A stretch of DNA of 33,143 nucleotides from Elusimicrobiota bacterium. GTDB taxonomy: Bacteria > Elusimicrobiota > Elusimicrobia > UBA1565 > UBA9628. A program made the position numbers and the translations under genes. This document shows positions 1-6,647 of the stretch, piece by piece; positions within the stretch are counted from its first letter, which is position 1, and each line of letters starts with the position of its first letter. The stretch is from NCBI GenBank assembly GCA_003151975.1, contig PLZD01000025.1:155836-188978 (forward strand). The letters are read 5' to 3'. The notes below the pieces were generated by a model. That model did no database searches. It was not told the DNA's origin and was given only the letters and a program-made list of their open reading frames with translations.

Positions 1-264
1 AACGTCTGGTTCATCATCTGGCCGACCAACCGCAAGATCCTCTCGGGGCAGGTCCCGGCCGACCAGCTTCCCGCCGCGCGCGCGAAGGCCAAGCTCTTCT
101 CGCGGACCAACACGTACCTCTCCGGCCCGATGCTCTTCGGCATGCTCGGCGCCAATCACATCGGCACGCACGGCGTGAAGGCGCTCGTCGCGTCGCTGGT
201 CATCGGTTTCGGCGGCATGTGGGTCATGGTCTTCCACTCCGACCGCGTCGGCAAGACGGTCTAA
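1..264 (+). CDS. PuuD-type (urate oxidase N-terminal-like) membrane protein, C-terminal part
   Basis: This is the 3' end of a gene that begins before the window; 87 residues and a TAA stop are visible. The fragment starts with NVWFIIWP, continues with SRTNTYLSGPMLF and a GANH segment, and ends with a hydrophobic helix before a short polar tail. This order (NVWFxIWP, then SRTNTxxSxPMLF, then an H-containing segment) matches the membrane domain found at the N-terminus of PuuD-type urate hydroxylases (DUF989). Here the protein stops right after the membrane domain, so no C-terminal cytochrome c domain is fused. Actual urate oxidation cannot be claimed from this fragment. The CDGSH iron-sulfur gene begins 11 bases downstream and is probably co-transcribed. 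Confidence 0.65.
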   Translation, partial: NVWFIIWPTNRKILSGQVPADQLPAARAKAKLFSRTNTYLSGPMLFGMLGANHIGTHGVKALVASLVIGFGGMWVMVFHSDRVGKTV

Positions 265-275
265 GGAGAATTTCC

Positions 276-524
276 ATGGCTCAGGAACCCAAAGTCGCTC
301 AGAAGGGCCCGTACGTCGTCGACGAGCAGCCCGGCAAGAAGTTTTGGTGCGCCTGCGGCCACTCGGCCAAGCAGCCGTACTGCGACGGCTCGCACGCGCG
401 CCTGCAGACCGGCATCACGCCCATGGTCGTCGACATCACCGAGGCCAAGAAAGTCGCGTGGTGCGGCTGCAAGCACTCGAAGAACAAGCCGTACTGCGAC
501 GGCGCGCACCGCACCCTGCCCTAA
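276..524 (+). CDS. Two-motif CDGSH iron-sulfur domain protein
   Basis: An 82-residue protein with two complete CDGSH-type 2Fe-2S binding motifs, CACGHSAKQPYCDGSH in the first half and CGCKHSKNKPYCDGAH in the second. Each supplies three Cys and one His, the ligand set known from the mitoNEET/Miner family. Tandem motifs in a small soluble protein resemble the type represented by human CISD3. The role is therefore redox, electron transfer or cluster handling in the cytoplasm; the partner is unknown. The ATG at 276 is chosen because AGGAG lies about 7 bases upstream and the protein then begins just before the first domain. The gene follows the membrane protein by 11 bases and converges with the acetyltransferase gene, whose stop is 1 base away. 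Confidence 0.9.
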   Translation: MAQEPKVAQKGPYVVDEQPGKKFWCACGHSAKQPYCDGSHARLQTGITPMVVDITEAKKVAWCGCKHSKNKPYCDGAHRTLP

Positions 525-525
525 C

Positions 526-987
526 TCAGACGTCGAGGGAGTAGCGGTGGAACTTCTCGTCGCGCTTCCAGCCTAGGCGCTCGTACACGCGCTGGGCGTC
601 GTGGTTGTCGACGGCCGTTTCTAGGATCAAACCTTCCGCGCCGGTCTCGACCGCGAGCGACTTGGCGCGTTCCATCAACGCCTGAGCCACGCCGCGCCGG
701 CGCGCCGCGGGCGCCACGAACAGGTCGTTGAGGATCCACAGCCGCTTCATCGCTGTCGACGAGAAACTGGGATAGAGCTGAACGAATCCCAGGCACGCCG
801 CGCCTTCCTTCGCTAGGAAAATCCGGGACTCTTTCTTGGACAAGCGTTCCAGCAGGAAGCGCTTGGCGCCCGCGAGGTCTTGATCCTCTTTGTAGAAACG
901 GCGGTAGGCGTCGAAGAGCGGCGTCAGCGAGCCGATGTCTTGCGGGCCGCACTCGATGATGGAAAGATTTGCCTGCGGACGGGCCAT
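526..987 (-). CDS. GNAT family N-acetyltransferase
   Basis: A 153-residue single-domain acetyltransferase. The GNAT fold is recognisable from the strand LWILNDLFVAPAARRRGVAQ, where RRRGVA is the acetyl-CoA pyrophosphate loop (Q/RxxGxG/A), followed by ALMERAKSLAVETGAEGLIL and the C-terminal signature DNHDAQRVYERLGW typical of this superfamily. The substrate (small molecule, amino acid or protein N-terminus) cannot be predicted. The ATG at 987 is preferred over an in-frame TTG at 1002, since the extra five residues add nothing to the fold. The upstream peptidase gene on the same strand is separated from it by a strong hairpin, so this gene may be its own transcription unit. Confidence 0.85.
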   Translation of the reverse strand: MARPQANLSIIECGPQDIGSLTPLFDAYRRFYKEDQDLAGAKRFLLERLSKKESRIFLAKEGAACLGFVQLYPSFSSTAMKRLWILNDLFVAPAARRRGVAQALMERAKSLAVETGAEGLILETAVDNHDAQRVYERLGWKRDEKFHRYSLDV

Positions 988-1022
988 GAACGATCTTAAC
1001 AAATGGCGGACGCGCTGAAGCG

Positions 1023-1065
1023 CAAGGGCCTCAAGCGAGGGAGCTGCCCCTCGATGAGGCCCTTG
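1023..1065 (-). terminator. Long hairpin between peptidase and acetyltransferase genes
   Basis: Positions 1023-1033 pair perfectly with 1055-1065 (11 bp), and 1036-1041 pair with 1048-1053 (6 bp), separated by a small internal bulge and closed by a 6-base loop. It lies just after the stop of the M28 peptidase gene and before the start of the acetyltransferase gene. Neither strand has a T tract immediately after the stem, so it is either a non-canonical terminator or a structured spacer that protects the 3' end of the message. Confidence 0.45.
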
Positions 1066-1092
1066 GCTTGCGTCGTCGTGATGATTAAGCTT

Positions 1093-2433
1093 TTACTTTG
1101 AGCCGCTCGCGGCCGGGCTTTGCGCCTTGGCGAGTCTCGCCGCTTGCGGCGTCTTCGCCAGTTCGGAGGCGAAGGCGATCGCGAGCTTGACGAAAGGCAC
1201 GGCGTGCTCGGCCGAGCCTCCGATGGTGCCCAGCGTGTCGTTCTCGGTGTGCAGCGCGTGGTTCATGCCGTCGAACGACGCTTCGAAGGGAAGCGCCGAA
1301 GGATAGCCGTTTTGAGTCCACGACGCGTGGTCCGAGCAGGCGTAGCCGCACTCGGTGGTCGACCACTTCACGCCGACGTACTCGTCGATGAGCTTGCCCA
1401 TGAACTGGGTCAAGTCCGCGTCGACGTTGTCGGTCAGCAGGAAGATGTCCTCGGACGAGCCCTTGAAGCCCGTCATGTCGTATTGCACGACGCCGACGAC
1501 CTTCTTGCCCGCCTTCTGATACTGGGCCGCGATGTCCGCGGAACCGCGCAAGCCCACTTCCTCGGCCGCGTAGCCCATGAACTGGACCGTCCGCCGGGGC
1601 TTGAAGCCCGCGTCGGCCAGAACGCGAATGGCTTCGGTGAGCGTCGCGATGCCGGACGCGTTGTCGTCGGCGCCCGGAGCGCGGGCTTCGTTGCCGCCCC
1701 ATTGGTTGATGGAGTCGAGATGGCCCCCCAGAACGACGATTTCCTGGGCCATGTCGCCGCCCGGGATCGTCAGCACGACGGAAGGCTGAGCCCAGCCGTC
1801 ATGGTTGACGAGATCCACTTTCGCGCCGGGAATCTTCGCGGCCAGCGACTGCCAGCGGCTGGCCAGCCATTTCGCCGCGGCGACACCCGTGTCGGCCGTG
1901 TAGTAGCGGTTGTTGTAGCCGGCCATCGACTCGATGGTCGACCGCACTTCCGCCTCCTTCACGTTCGACAGCAGGGGTTTGACCCAGCTTTGCTGGTCGA
2001 TGGTGTACGGTCCCCCCGTCGCCTTGATCGGCCCCGCGAGGTCCTGCTCGGCGCCCTGCCTCGTTCGGTGCGCGAAGAAGCCGCCGCAGCGGTTGAACTT
2101 CGAATGCATGAACTTCGACAGAAGAGGCAGCAGCTCGTCGGGCATCTCGAAGACCATCGCGCGATCGGACTTGGCGACGGGCTCCCCGAGCGGGAAAGTC
2201 GCGGCGTCGAGCGTGCTCACGTCTCCGGCTCCAAGTGAAATCCACTGCGAGGTTCCCTTGGTCTTCGCGCCGCTCGCCTTGACGGCGGCGATTTCCTTGG
2301 CGCGAAGCTTGGCCTCCTTGATAATGGAAGTGATCTCGACTCCATTATCAAAAGAGGGAGCGTCCGCCCCGGCGGCAAATGCCGCCGGGACGAACGCGCA
2401 CAACAGAACGGCTGAGACGATCTTAGAGCTCAT
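1093..2433 (-). CDS. Secreted M28 zinc aminopeptidase (Vibrio leucyl aminopeptidase type)
   Basis: A 446-residue exported aminopeptidase that would remove N-terminal, probably hydrophobic, residues from peptides outside the cytoplasm. Residues 1-20 form a signal peptide. After a propeptide-like region, the M28 catalytic domain occupies roughly residues 170-430. Visible elements are HLDS (H238, D240), GADDNASG (D256/D257), AAEEVG (E291 catalytic, E292 metal), YDMTG (D319) and NHALHTE (H395). The CGYAC motif (C362, C366) matches the disulfide of the Vibrio enzyme. The ATG at 2433 is chosen because it directly precedes the signal peptide; a longer reading from 2463 would add a non-signal leader. 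The start lies inside the last codons of the upstream metalloprotease gene (11-base overlap), so the two are translationally coupled. Confidence 0.92.
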   Translation of the reverse strand: MSSKIVSAVLLCAFVPAAFAAGADAPSFDNGVEITSIIKEAKLRAKEIAAVKASGAKTKGTSQWISLGAGDVSTLDAATFPLGEPVAKSDRAMVFEMPDELLPLLSKFMHSKFNRCGGFFAHRTRQGAEQDLAGPIKATGGPYTIDQQSWVKPLLSNVKEAEVRSTIESMAGYNNRYYTADTGVAAAKWLASRWQSLAAKIPGAKVDLVNHDGWAQPSVVLTIPGGDMAQEIVVLGGHLDSINQWGGNEARAPGADDNASGIATLTEAIRVLADAGFKPRRTVQFMGYAAEEVGLRGSADIAAQYQKAGKKVVGVVQYDMTGFKGSSEDIFLLTDNVDADLTQFMGKLIDEYVGVKWSTTECGYACSDHASWTQNGYPSALPFEASFDGMNHALHTENDTLGTIGGSAEHAVPFVKLAIAFASELAKTPQAARLAKAQSPAASGSK

Positions 2434-3394
2434 TGCTGGACAGAGCCGAGCGCAGCGACTCAAGGCTGTTCGAGACGGCCTTGGAGGCCGCTTCGCCGTT
2501 GACCTTCGAGGCGAGCGTCGGATCGACGCTCTCCGCGCCGGCCGCCGGAGCGTACCAGCAGCGGGGTCTCATGCCGACCTTGAAGCCCTCGGCCTTCGTG
2601 CAGCCGCCGTTGGGAGCGGAGCGTGAGACATCGTCGCCCACGGGCTTGGCGCACAGGGAGGCCGCGAAGTACGTGTCGAGGCGGCACTGCGCCGCCGGAT
2701 GCTCGTCGTTGGTCGAGTCGACCGTCGAGGTGTCGGGCGTGGTGAAGTCGGGCTTAGGCGAGCCGCCGAGTTCGGCCAGCAGAACCGAGACGGACATTCC
2801 GGCCATCGCGCCGGACTCACATTGCGCGCGGTCGACGCCCGCCGGATAAACGGCCTCGCAAGCGGACTTGGCGGTCGGGTCGATGTTGGCGGAAGCCGTA
2901 TCGCCCAGGGTTTTGCGCAGGCACTTCAGGTTGGCGAAGTAGTCCGCCGCGCCTTCGTTGGAAGCCCAGCCGCCGCCACCGATCAGCGGGAAGCCGCCGA
3001 GGTGATGGCCCAGCTCGTGGCAGGCCACGAGCATCATGCCGTCCTTGGTCACCGCGGGGTGACGCGCGAGCCCGCCGTACATGTTGATGATCCAGTCTCC
3101 GCCCTGCTGCTCGGCCGAGGCGTTGACGGTCTCGTCGGTCCACAGGCGATTGATCACCAGGTGTCCACCATGCTGAGCGATGATCGGGCCGTAGACCTCC
3201 TGAATGCGATCCATGACCGAGTTAAAGGCCGCTTCATCGATGCCCTTGGCGCGGACGTCGCCCACGGGAATGCGCATGTTGTTTTTCGGCAGAAAAACGA
3301 CAGGCTTATGATCTTGCGCGGCGGGCGTGGCGGCGACGGCGGCGACAGCGGCGAGCGTTGACAACAGCACTGCGACTGCGATGCTCTTCTTCAT
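2423..3394 (-). CDS. Secreted gluzincin-like zinc metalloprotease
   Basis: A 323-residue exported protein. Residues 1-22 are a signal peptide (MKKSIAVAVLLSTLAAVAAV followed by a cleavage-type AA). The motif HELGH (H126, E127, H130) is a zincin active site, and NEGAADYFA 16 residues later offers E147 as the third zinc ligand, as in gluzincins. The C-terminal half carries several Cys residues likely to form disulfides. No close family can be named with confidence; M48-like is the nearest impression. The ATG at 3394 is chosen because GGAGGT sits about 10 bases upstream and the signal peptide starts there; an in-frame start at 3442 is rejected. It is the first gene of a two-peptidase operon with the M28 enzyme. 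Confidence 0.85.
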   Translation of the reverse strand: MKKSIAVAVLLSTLAAVAAVAATPAAQDHKPVVFLPKNNMRIPVGDVRAKGIDEAAFNSVMDRIQEVYGPIIAQHGGHLVINRLWTDETVNASAEQQGGDWIINMYGGLARHPAVTKDGMMLVACHELGHHLGGFPLIGGGGWASNEGAADYFANLKCLRKTLGDTASANIDPTAKSACEAVYPAGVDRAQCESGAMAGMSVSVLLAELGGSPKPDFTTPDTSTVDSTNDEHPAAQCRLDTYFAASLCAKPVGDDVSRSAPNGGCTKAEGFKVGMRPRCWYAPAAGAESVDPTLASKVNGEAASKAVSNSLESLRSALSSNEL

Positions 3395-3463
3395 TATTAA
3401 CCTACCTCCGTTCCCAGGCGGACCAAAGGTCCTAGACATCATCTAGGCCTTATGGGCACATCC

Positions 3464-3477
3464 TGACATAGCTGTCA
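3464..3477. promoter_or_regulatory. Inverted repeat in the divergent intergenic region, possible operator
   Basis: TGACA at 3464-3468 and TGTCA at 3473-3477 form a perfect 5-base inverted repeat around a 4-base centre, in the AT-richer region between the divergent metalloprotease and redox operons. Size and position suit a dimeric regulator site, but a repeat this short can arise by chance and there is no second copy in the window. Confidence 0.25.
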
Positions 3478-3515
3478 TTTGGTTGTCAACACTTTTGTAA
3501 CAACATTTTGCCTCC

Positions 3516-3544
3516 TTGATTTTGGGCTCTCGGACCACTATACT
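3516..3544 (+). promoter_or_regulatory. Sigma70-type promoter, TTGATT-17-TATACT
   Basis: TTGATT at 3516-3521 and TATACT at 3539-3544 are separated by exactly 17 bases and match the vegetative consensus at 4/6 and 5/6 positions. The expected transcription start, about 7 bases after the -10 box, falls at 3551-3552. That coincides with the best start codon of the first redox-operon gene, so the message would have essentially no leader. Confidence 0.6.
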
Positions 3545-3551
3545 CATGGTG

Positions 3552-3974
3552 ATGAAAATCGTCGCGCTCGCACTCGCGATTGTTTTGGCCGCGCCGCCGT
3601 GCTTCGCCGACGAGGCGCCGCTGCTTCCTCTCGTGCCGTACGAGGACCAAGGCAACTTCGTCATCCAGCCAGCGAAGTTCGTCGCGGCCCCGGTCTACGG
3701 CGTGGGCTTCATGCTGGGCGCGTTCGTCTGCTTGCCCATTTCCCTGGTCCAGCAAGGCAGCAAGGAAGAGCCGGTCCCGCATGACAGAGAAGCATCCCTC
3801 ATTTGCGGGAAGTTCACCGGCGTCGCGATCGGCTGGCCCGTTTACGCGGCGGTTGGTTTGCCGCTATTCATTCTTAAAAAAACTTTCTGGGATTTTCCGA
3901 AGGCGATCAAGAATAAGATCAGCCCCCCGAAGCCTGAACCGGCGCCCGTTCCTGCGCCCGCCCCGGCGCAATGA
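3552..3974 (+). CDS. Small exported protein of unknown function, first gene of redox operon
   Basis: A 140-residue protein with a signal peptide (MKIVALALAIVLAAPPCFA). The mature part has two hydrophobic segments, FVAAPVYGVGFMLGAFVCLP and a stretch around GVAIGWPVYAAVGLPLFIL, so it may sit in or on a membrane. It ends in a Pro-Ala-rich tail, PEPAPVPAPAPAPAQ. I do not recognise a family. The ATG at 3552 is preferred: it begins the signal peptide and coincides with the predicted transcription start. An ATG at 3546 would also be in frame but would probably not be in the transcript. The last bases overlap the next gene as ATGA. Its position suggests a link to periplasmic thiol chemistry, but that rests on context only. 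Confidence 0.7.
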   Translation: MKIVALALAIVLAAPPCFADEAPLLPLVPYEDQGNFVIQPAKFVAAPVYGVGFMLGAFVCLPISLVQQGSKEEPVPHDREASLICGKFTGVAIGWPVYAAVGLPLFILKKTFWDFPKAIKNKISPPKPEPAPVPAPAPAQ

Positions 3975-4846
3975 ACATTCTGATCGGCGCGCTTTTGCTT
4001 TCGCTTGCGTCCGCGCAAGACAATCCCCCCTCGCATGTGAAGGCCGAACTCATCGCGGAGCAGGCTTCGATCCAGCCCGGCGGCAAGGTCACGGTCGCGC
4101 TTCATCTGACGATGCAGGACGGCTGGCACACTTACTGGAGAAACCCCGGCGACACCGGCATGGCGACCATTGTTAAGTGGAAGCTGCCTCCCGGTTTCAA
4201 GGCGGGAGAGCTTCAGTGGCCGTATCCCACGCGCTTTGTCGGCAAGCGGACGGTGAGCTACGGTTATGAGAAGGAGACCTCTCTGTTCTCGGACATAGAG
4301 GCACCGGCTTCTATAAAGGAGGGTTCGGTCACGATCGCGGCGAAGGCCGAGTGGCTCGAGTGCAAGGACATTTGCGTTCCGGGCGAGGCTGAGCTCTCTG
4401 TGGAACTTCCAGTTAGATCGGCGCGGCTCCCCGGGAATCAAATTCTGTCCGACGTGTTCTCCCGAGCTCTCTCGAAGCTGCCCAAGAAGATGACGCAAGC
4501 CCCCTTTTCGAAATGGAGATTTTCGGCTGGTGCTATGCCTGGGTATATCACCTTGACCTTTGAGTCGAAGCCTGACCCGCTGGGAGTTCATCCTGGTGGG
4601 CAGTATGGTTACCCCGTTTTTTTTCCGGACGATAACTACCTCGTTGCCAACGATCGCCTGGCGGGTTTCCATGGGTACATGGGTCCGGAGTGGCCTGCCA
4701 GCCTCGAAATGAGGATGCAAATGTCCAAAACTCCGAGCACTGGGCAGGTGCCGATCCTTGCTGGCGTGCTGGTGGTCGCTCCGGATCAAGCCGTTGAAAT
4801 TTCAGTCCCCTTCAGGGATAGTAAGACTAGGAGGAAACCACTATGA
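3971..4846 (+). CDS. Exported DsbD-alpha-domain protein without membrane domain
   Basis: A 291-residue exported protein. Residues 1-15 are a short signal peptide. Residues 20-150 resemble the N-terminal (alpha) domain of DsbD: GWHTYWRNPGDTG (51-63), the YGYEKE region, and WLECKDICVPGEAEL, whose C131 and C135 would be the redox pair. In DsbD this domain receives electrons from the transmembrane domain and passes them to periplasmic partners. Here neither the transmembrane nor the thioredoxin domain is present; residues 150-290 are a second soluble domain. Similar stand-alone proteins are known (COG4233 type). It overlaps both neighbours by ATGA, and the next gene encodes a redoxin, an obvious candidate partner. 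Confidence 0.85.
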   Translation: MNILIGALLLSLASAQDNPPSHVKAELIAEQASIQPGGKVTVALHLTMQDGWHTYWRNPGDTGMATIVKWKLPPGFKAGELQWPYPTRFVGKRTVSYGYEKETSLFSDIEAPASIKEGSVTIAAKAEWLECKDICVPGEAELSVELPVRSARLPGNQILSDVFSRALSKLPKKMTQAPFSKWRFSAGAMPGYITLTFESKPDPLGVHPGGQYGYPVFFPDDNYLVANDRLAGFHGYMGPEWPASLEMRMQMSKTPSTGQVPILAGVLVVAPDQAVEISVPFRDSKTRRKPL

Positions 4847-5463
4847 AAGGAAGCCTCGTCATCGCAGCTGCTCTCGTGATCGCCGCCGCAGCGCCGAGCC
4901 GCGCCGCGAAGAACACGAAGACCGACACCGCGACGCTCGGCCAGTCCGTGCCGGACTTCACGCTCACCGACAGCACGGGCAAGAAGCACACTCTTTCTGA
5001 GAGCAAGGATAAGGTCGTCGTGCTCGAGTGGCTCAACTACGGCTGCCCGTTCGTTAAGAAGCAGTACAACAGCAAGAACATGCAGAAACTGCAGAAAGAA
5101 TACGGCGACAAGGGCGTCGTCTGGTATTCCATCATCTCATCGAAGAAGGGCAAGCAAGGCAACTACCCCCCCGACGAGATCAACAAGATGAACCAGGAGC
5201 GCGACGGGCACGCCGCCGCTATTCTGCTCGACTACGATGGCGTGGCCGGCCGGATGTTCGACGCCAAGACGACCCCCGACATGTTCGTCATCGACCACGG
5301 CGTGCTGAAATATTCCGGGGCCATCGACGACAAGCCCTCGACCGACCTCGAGGACGTTCCCACCGCGCACAACTTCGTGCGCGACGCGCTGGACTCGGTC
5401 CTAGCCGGCAAGCCCGTCAAGACGGCCTACATCAAGTCTTACGGCTGCGGCGTCAAATACTAA
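4843..5463 (+). CDS. Exported redoxin (AhpC/TSA-like thioredoxin-fold protein)
   Basis: A 206-residue protein. Residues 1-22 are a signal peptide, and a redoxin domain follows from about residue 33: GQSVPDFTLTDSTGKKHTL, then VVVLEWLNYGCPFVKKQY with C68 at the peroxidatic or thioredoxin position. The C-terminus ends in SYGCGVKY (C202), a tail seen in a group of periplasmic AhpC/TSA-like proteins. There is no CxxC, because the residues after C68 are PFV, so it is closer to a peroxiredoxin-type than a TlpA-type reductase. A strong AGGAGG ribosome binding site (4829-4834) precedes the ATG, which overlaps the DsbD-like gene by ATGA. Role inferred: thiol-dependent reduction in the periplasm together with the preceding gene product. 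Confidence 0.88.
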   Translation: MKGSLVIAAALVIAAAAPSRAAKNTKTDTATLGQSVPDFTLTDSTGKKHTLSESKDKVVVLEWLNYGCPFVKKQYNSKNMQKLQKEYGDKGVVWYSIISSKKGKQGNYPPDEINKMNQERDGHAAAILLDYDGVAGRMFDAKTTPDMFVIDHGVLKYSGAIDDKPSTDLEDVPTAHNFVRDALDSVLAGKPVKTAYIKSYGCGVKY

Positions 5464-5493
5464 GCCGGTAGCTATAAGAGGAAGCACGATTCC

Positions 5494-6054
5494 TCAGCGG
5501 GTCTTCTTGTCGATTGAGTCGATGAAGGCCGGGATTTCTTTGCGGCAAGGATCGATCGCGTAAGCGCGCTGCCAAACGGCCTTGGCTTTATCGAGCACGC
5601 CCTCCATGTAGAACGCGCTACCAAGGATTTCCAGCGCCTGCGCGCTGCCGGAATCTTTCGAGAGGACCTGGGCGAGATGGTCGACCGCATCGGGATATTT
5701 CCCGGCGTAGATCGCGTCCTTAGCGGCCTGGATCTCGGCGTCTCGCCCTGGGAAATCGCGGATGGGCGCGGTGCTCGGGCAAATCAGCGGCGCGGGAGCC
5801 GGCGCGGGAGCGACGACGGCAGTCGTCGTTGAAGCGGGCGCGGGAGCTGGAACCGGCGCGGGAACCGGCGCGGGCGCCCCTCCGTTTTTCTGACGCTGAA
5901 GCTCGGCGAGCTTCTCCTCGTACTGCGACCACTGCGCGTCGAAGGCGGGCGGCGCCGTGGATTTCGGCGCCTCCTTCTTGGGAGAGCCGCCGCACGCGGC
6001 GCACCAGAGCGCCAGCGCCGCCGCCGCAAGTCTAAGGATGTGCCCGGGTCTCAA
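5494..6054 (-). CDS. Probable TPR-containing lipoprotein with Pro-Ala-rich linker
   Basis: A 186-residue protein read from a TTG at 6054 that overlaps the folE stop as TTGA. No ATG or GTG in frame yields a sensible N-terminus, and the TTG gives a good export signal: RPGHILRLAAAALALW followed by CAACGG, where the Cys before GG could be lipidated. The lipobox is imperfect, because the -3 residue is Cys. A coiled-coil-like stretch (WSQYEEKLAELQRQ) is followed by a Pro-Ala-Val-rich linker encoded by 12-base DNA repeats, then a C-terminal region with two TPR-like helix pairs (AAKDAIYAGKYPDAVDHLAQ and SAQALEILGSAFYMEGVLDK). Likely a periplasmic scaffold; partner unknown. The reading frame stays open upstream through folE, but that part is shadow. 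Confidence 0.7.
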   Translation of the reverse strand: MRPGHILRLAAAALALWCAACGGSPKKEAPKSTAPPAFDAQWSQYEEKLAELQRQKNGGAPAPVPAPVPAPAPASTTTAVVAPAPAPAPLICPSTAPIRDFPGRDAEIQAAKDAIYAGKYPDAVDHLAQVLSKDSGSAQALEILGSAFYMEGVLDKAKAVWQRAYAIDPCRKEIPAFIDSIDKKTR

Positions 6055-6647
6055 TGTCCGATGAGGCCGATGAGCGATAGGAATTCCTTGCGCGTGCGCG
6101 GGTCCTGATGGAAGCACCCGAGCATGGAGCTGGTGACCGTCGGAGACAGCAGGCTTTCCGCGCCGCGCATCTCCATGCAGAGGTGGCGCGCCTCGAGGAC
6201 GACCGCCGTGCCCAAAGGACTCAGTTTTTCCTGAAGCGTCTGGGCGATCTGGTTGGTCATGCGCTCCTGGACCTGCAGGCGCTTGGCGTAGATCTCGACG
6301 AGCTTTGGAATCTTCGAGAGCCCGATGATCTTGCGGTCCGGGACGTAGGCCACGTGCGCCTTGCCGAAGAACGGCAGCAGGTGGTGTTCGCAGAGGCTGT
6401 AGAACGTGATTTCCTTGACGACGACCATCTCGTTGTAGGCCTCGCTGTAGAGCGCGCCGTTGATCATCTCGTCGATGTCGGCTGTATAACCCCAAGTCAG
6501 TTCCTTGTAGGACTTGGCGACGCGCTCGGGCGTGCGCAGCAGGCCCTCGCGGTTGGGATCCTCGCCGATCGCGGCGAGGATGTCGCGGACGTGCGAGGCG
6601 ATCATGTCGCCGTGGGGTTTCTCGGAGTCCTTCGTTTTTTTGGTCAT
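6051..6647 (-). CDS. folE: GTP cyclohydrolase I
   Basis: A 198-residue type IA GTP cyclohydrolase, which converts GTP to 7,8-dihydroneopterin triphosphate, the first step of folate and other pterin synthesis. Visible signatures are IGEDPNREGLLRTPERVAKS (27-46), SLCEHHLLPFFGKAHVAY (84-101) with zinc ligands C86 and H89, IIGLSKIPKLVEIYAKRLQV, and RHLCMEMRG with the third zinc ligand C157. The spacing of these ligands equals that of the E. coli enzyme. The ATG at 6647 overlaps the pepA stop as ATGA; a longer reading from 6761 would run inside pepA and is rejected. It is followed, again with overlap, by the lipoprotein gene. Confidence 0.97.
   Translation of the reverse strand: MTKKTKDSEKPHGDMIASHVRDILAAIGEDPNREGLLRTPERVAKSYKELTWGYTADIDEMINGALYSEAYNEMVVVKEITFYSLCEHHLLPFFGKAHVAYVPDRKIIGLSKIPKLVEIYAKRLQVQERMTNQIAQTLQEKLSPLGTAVVLEARHLCMEMRGAESLLSPTVTSSMLGCFHQDPRTRKEFLSLIGLIGH

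Noticed and set aside
3484-3489. TTGACA on the minus strand upstream of the metalloprotease gene as a -35 box.
   Set aside because: No acceptable -10 sequence lies 16-18 bases downstream, so I did not call a promoter from the single hexamer.
5478-5495. Six-base inverted repeat between the convergent redoxin and lipoprotein genes as a terminator.
   Set aside because: The stem is short, AT-rich and lacks a following T tract; support is too weak to call a terminator.
5770-5880. Short GC-rich repeats that could be taken for a tandem-repeat locus.
   Set aside because: They are the codons of the Pro-Ala-Val linker of the lipoprotein; this is ordinary low-complexity coding sequence.
6558-6581. A perfect 10-bp inverted repeat inside folE.
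   Set aside because: It encodes the conserved ILAAIGED stretch of FolE, so it is explained by protein conservation plus GC-rich codon choice and not by an inserted element.
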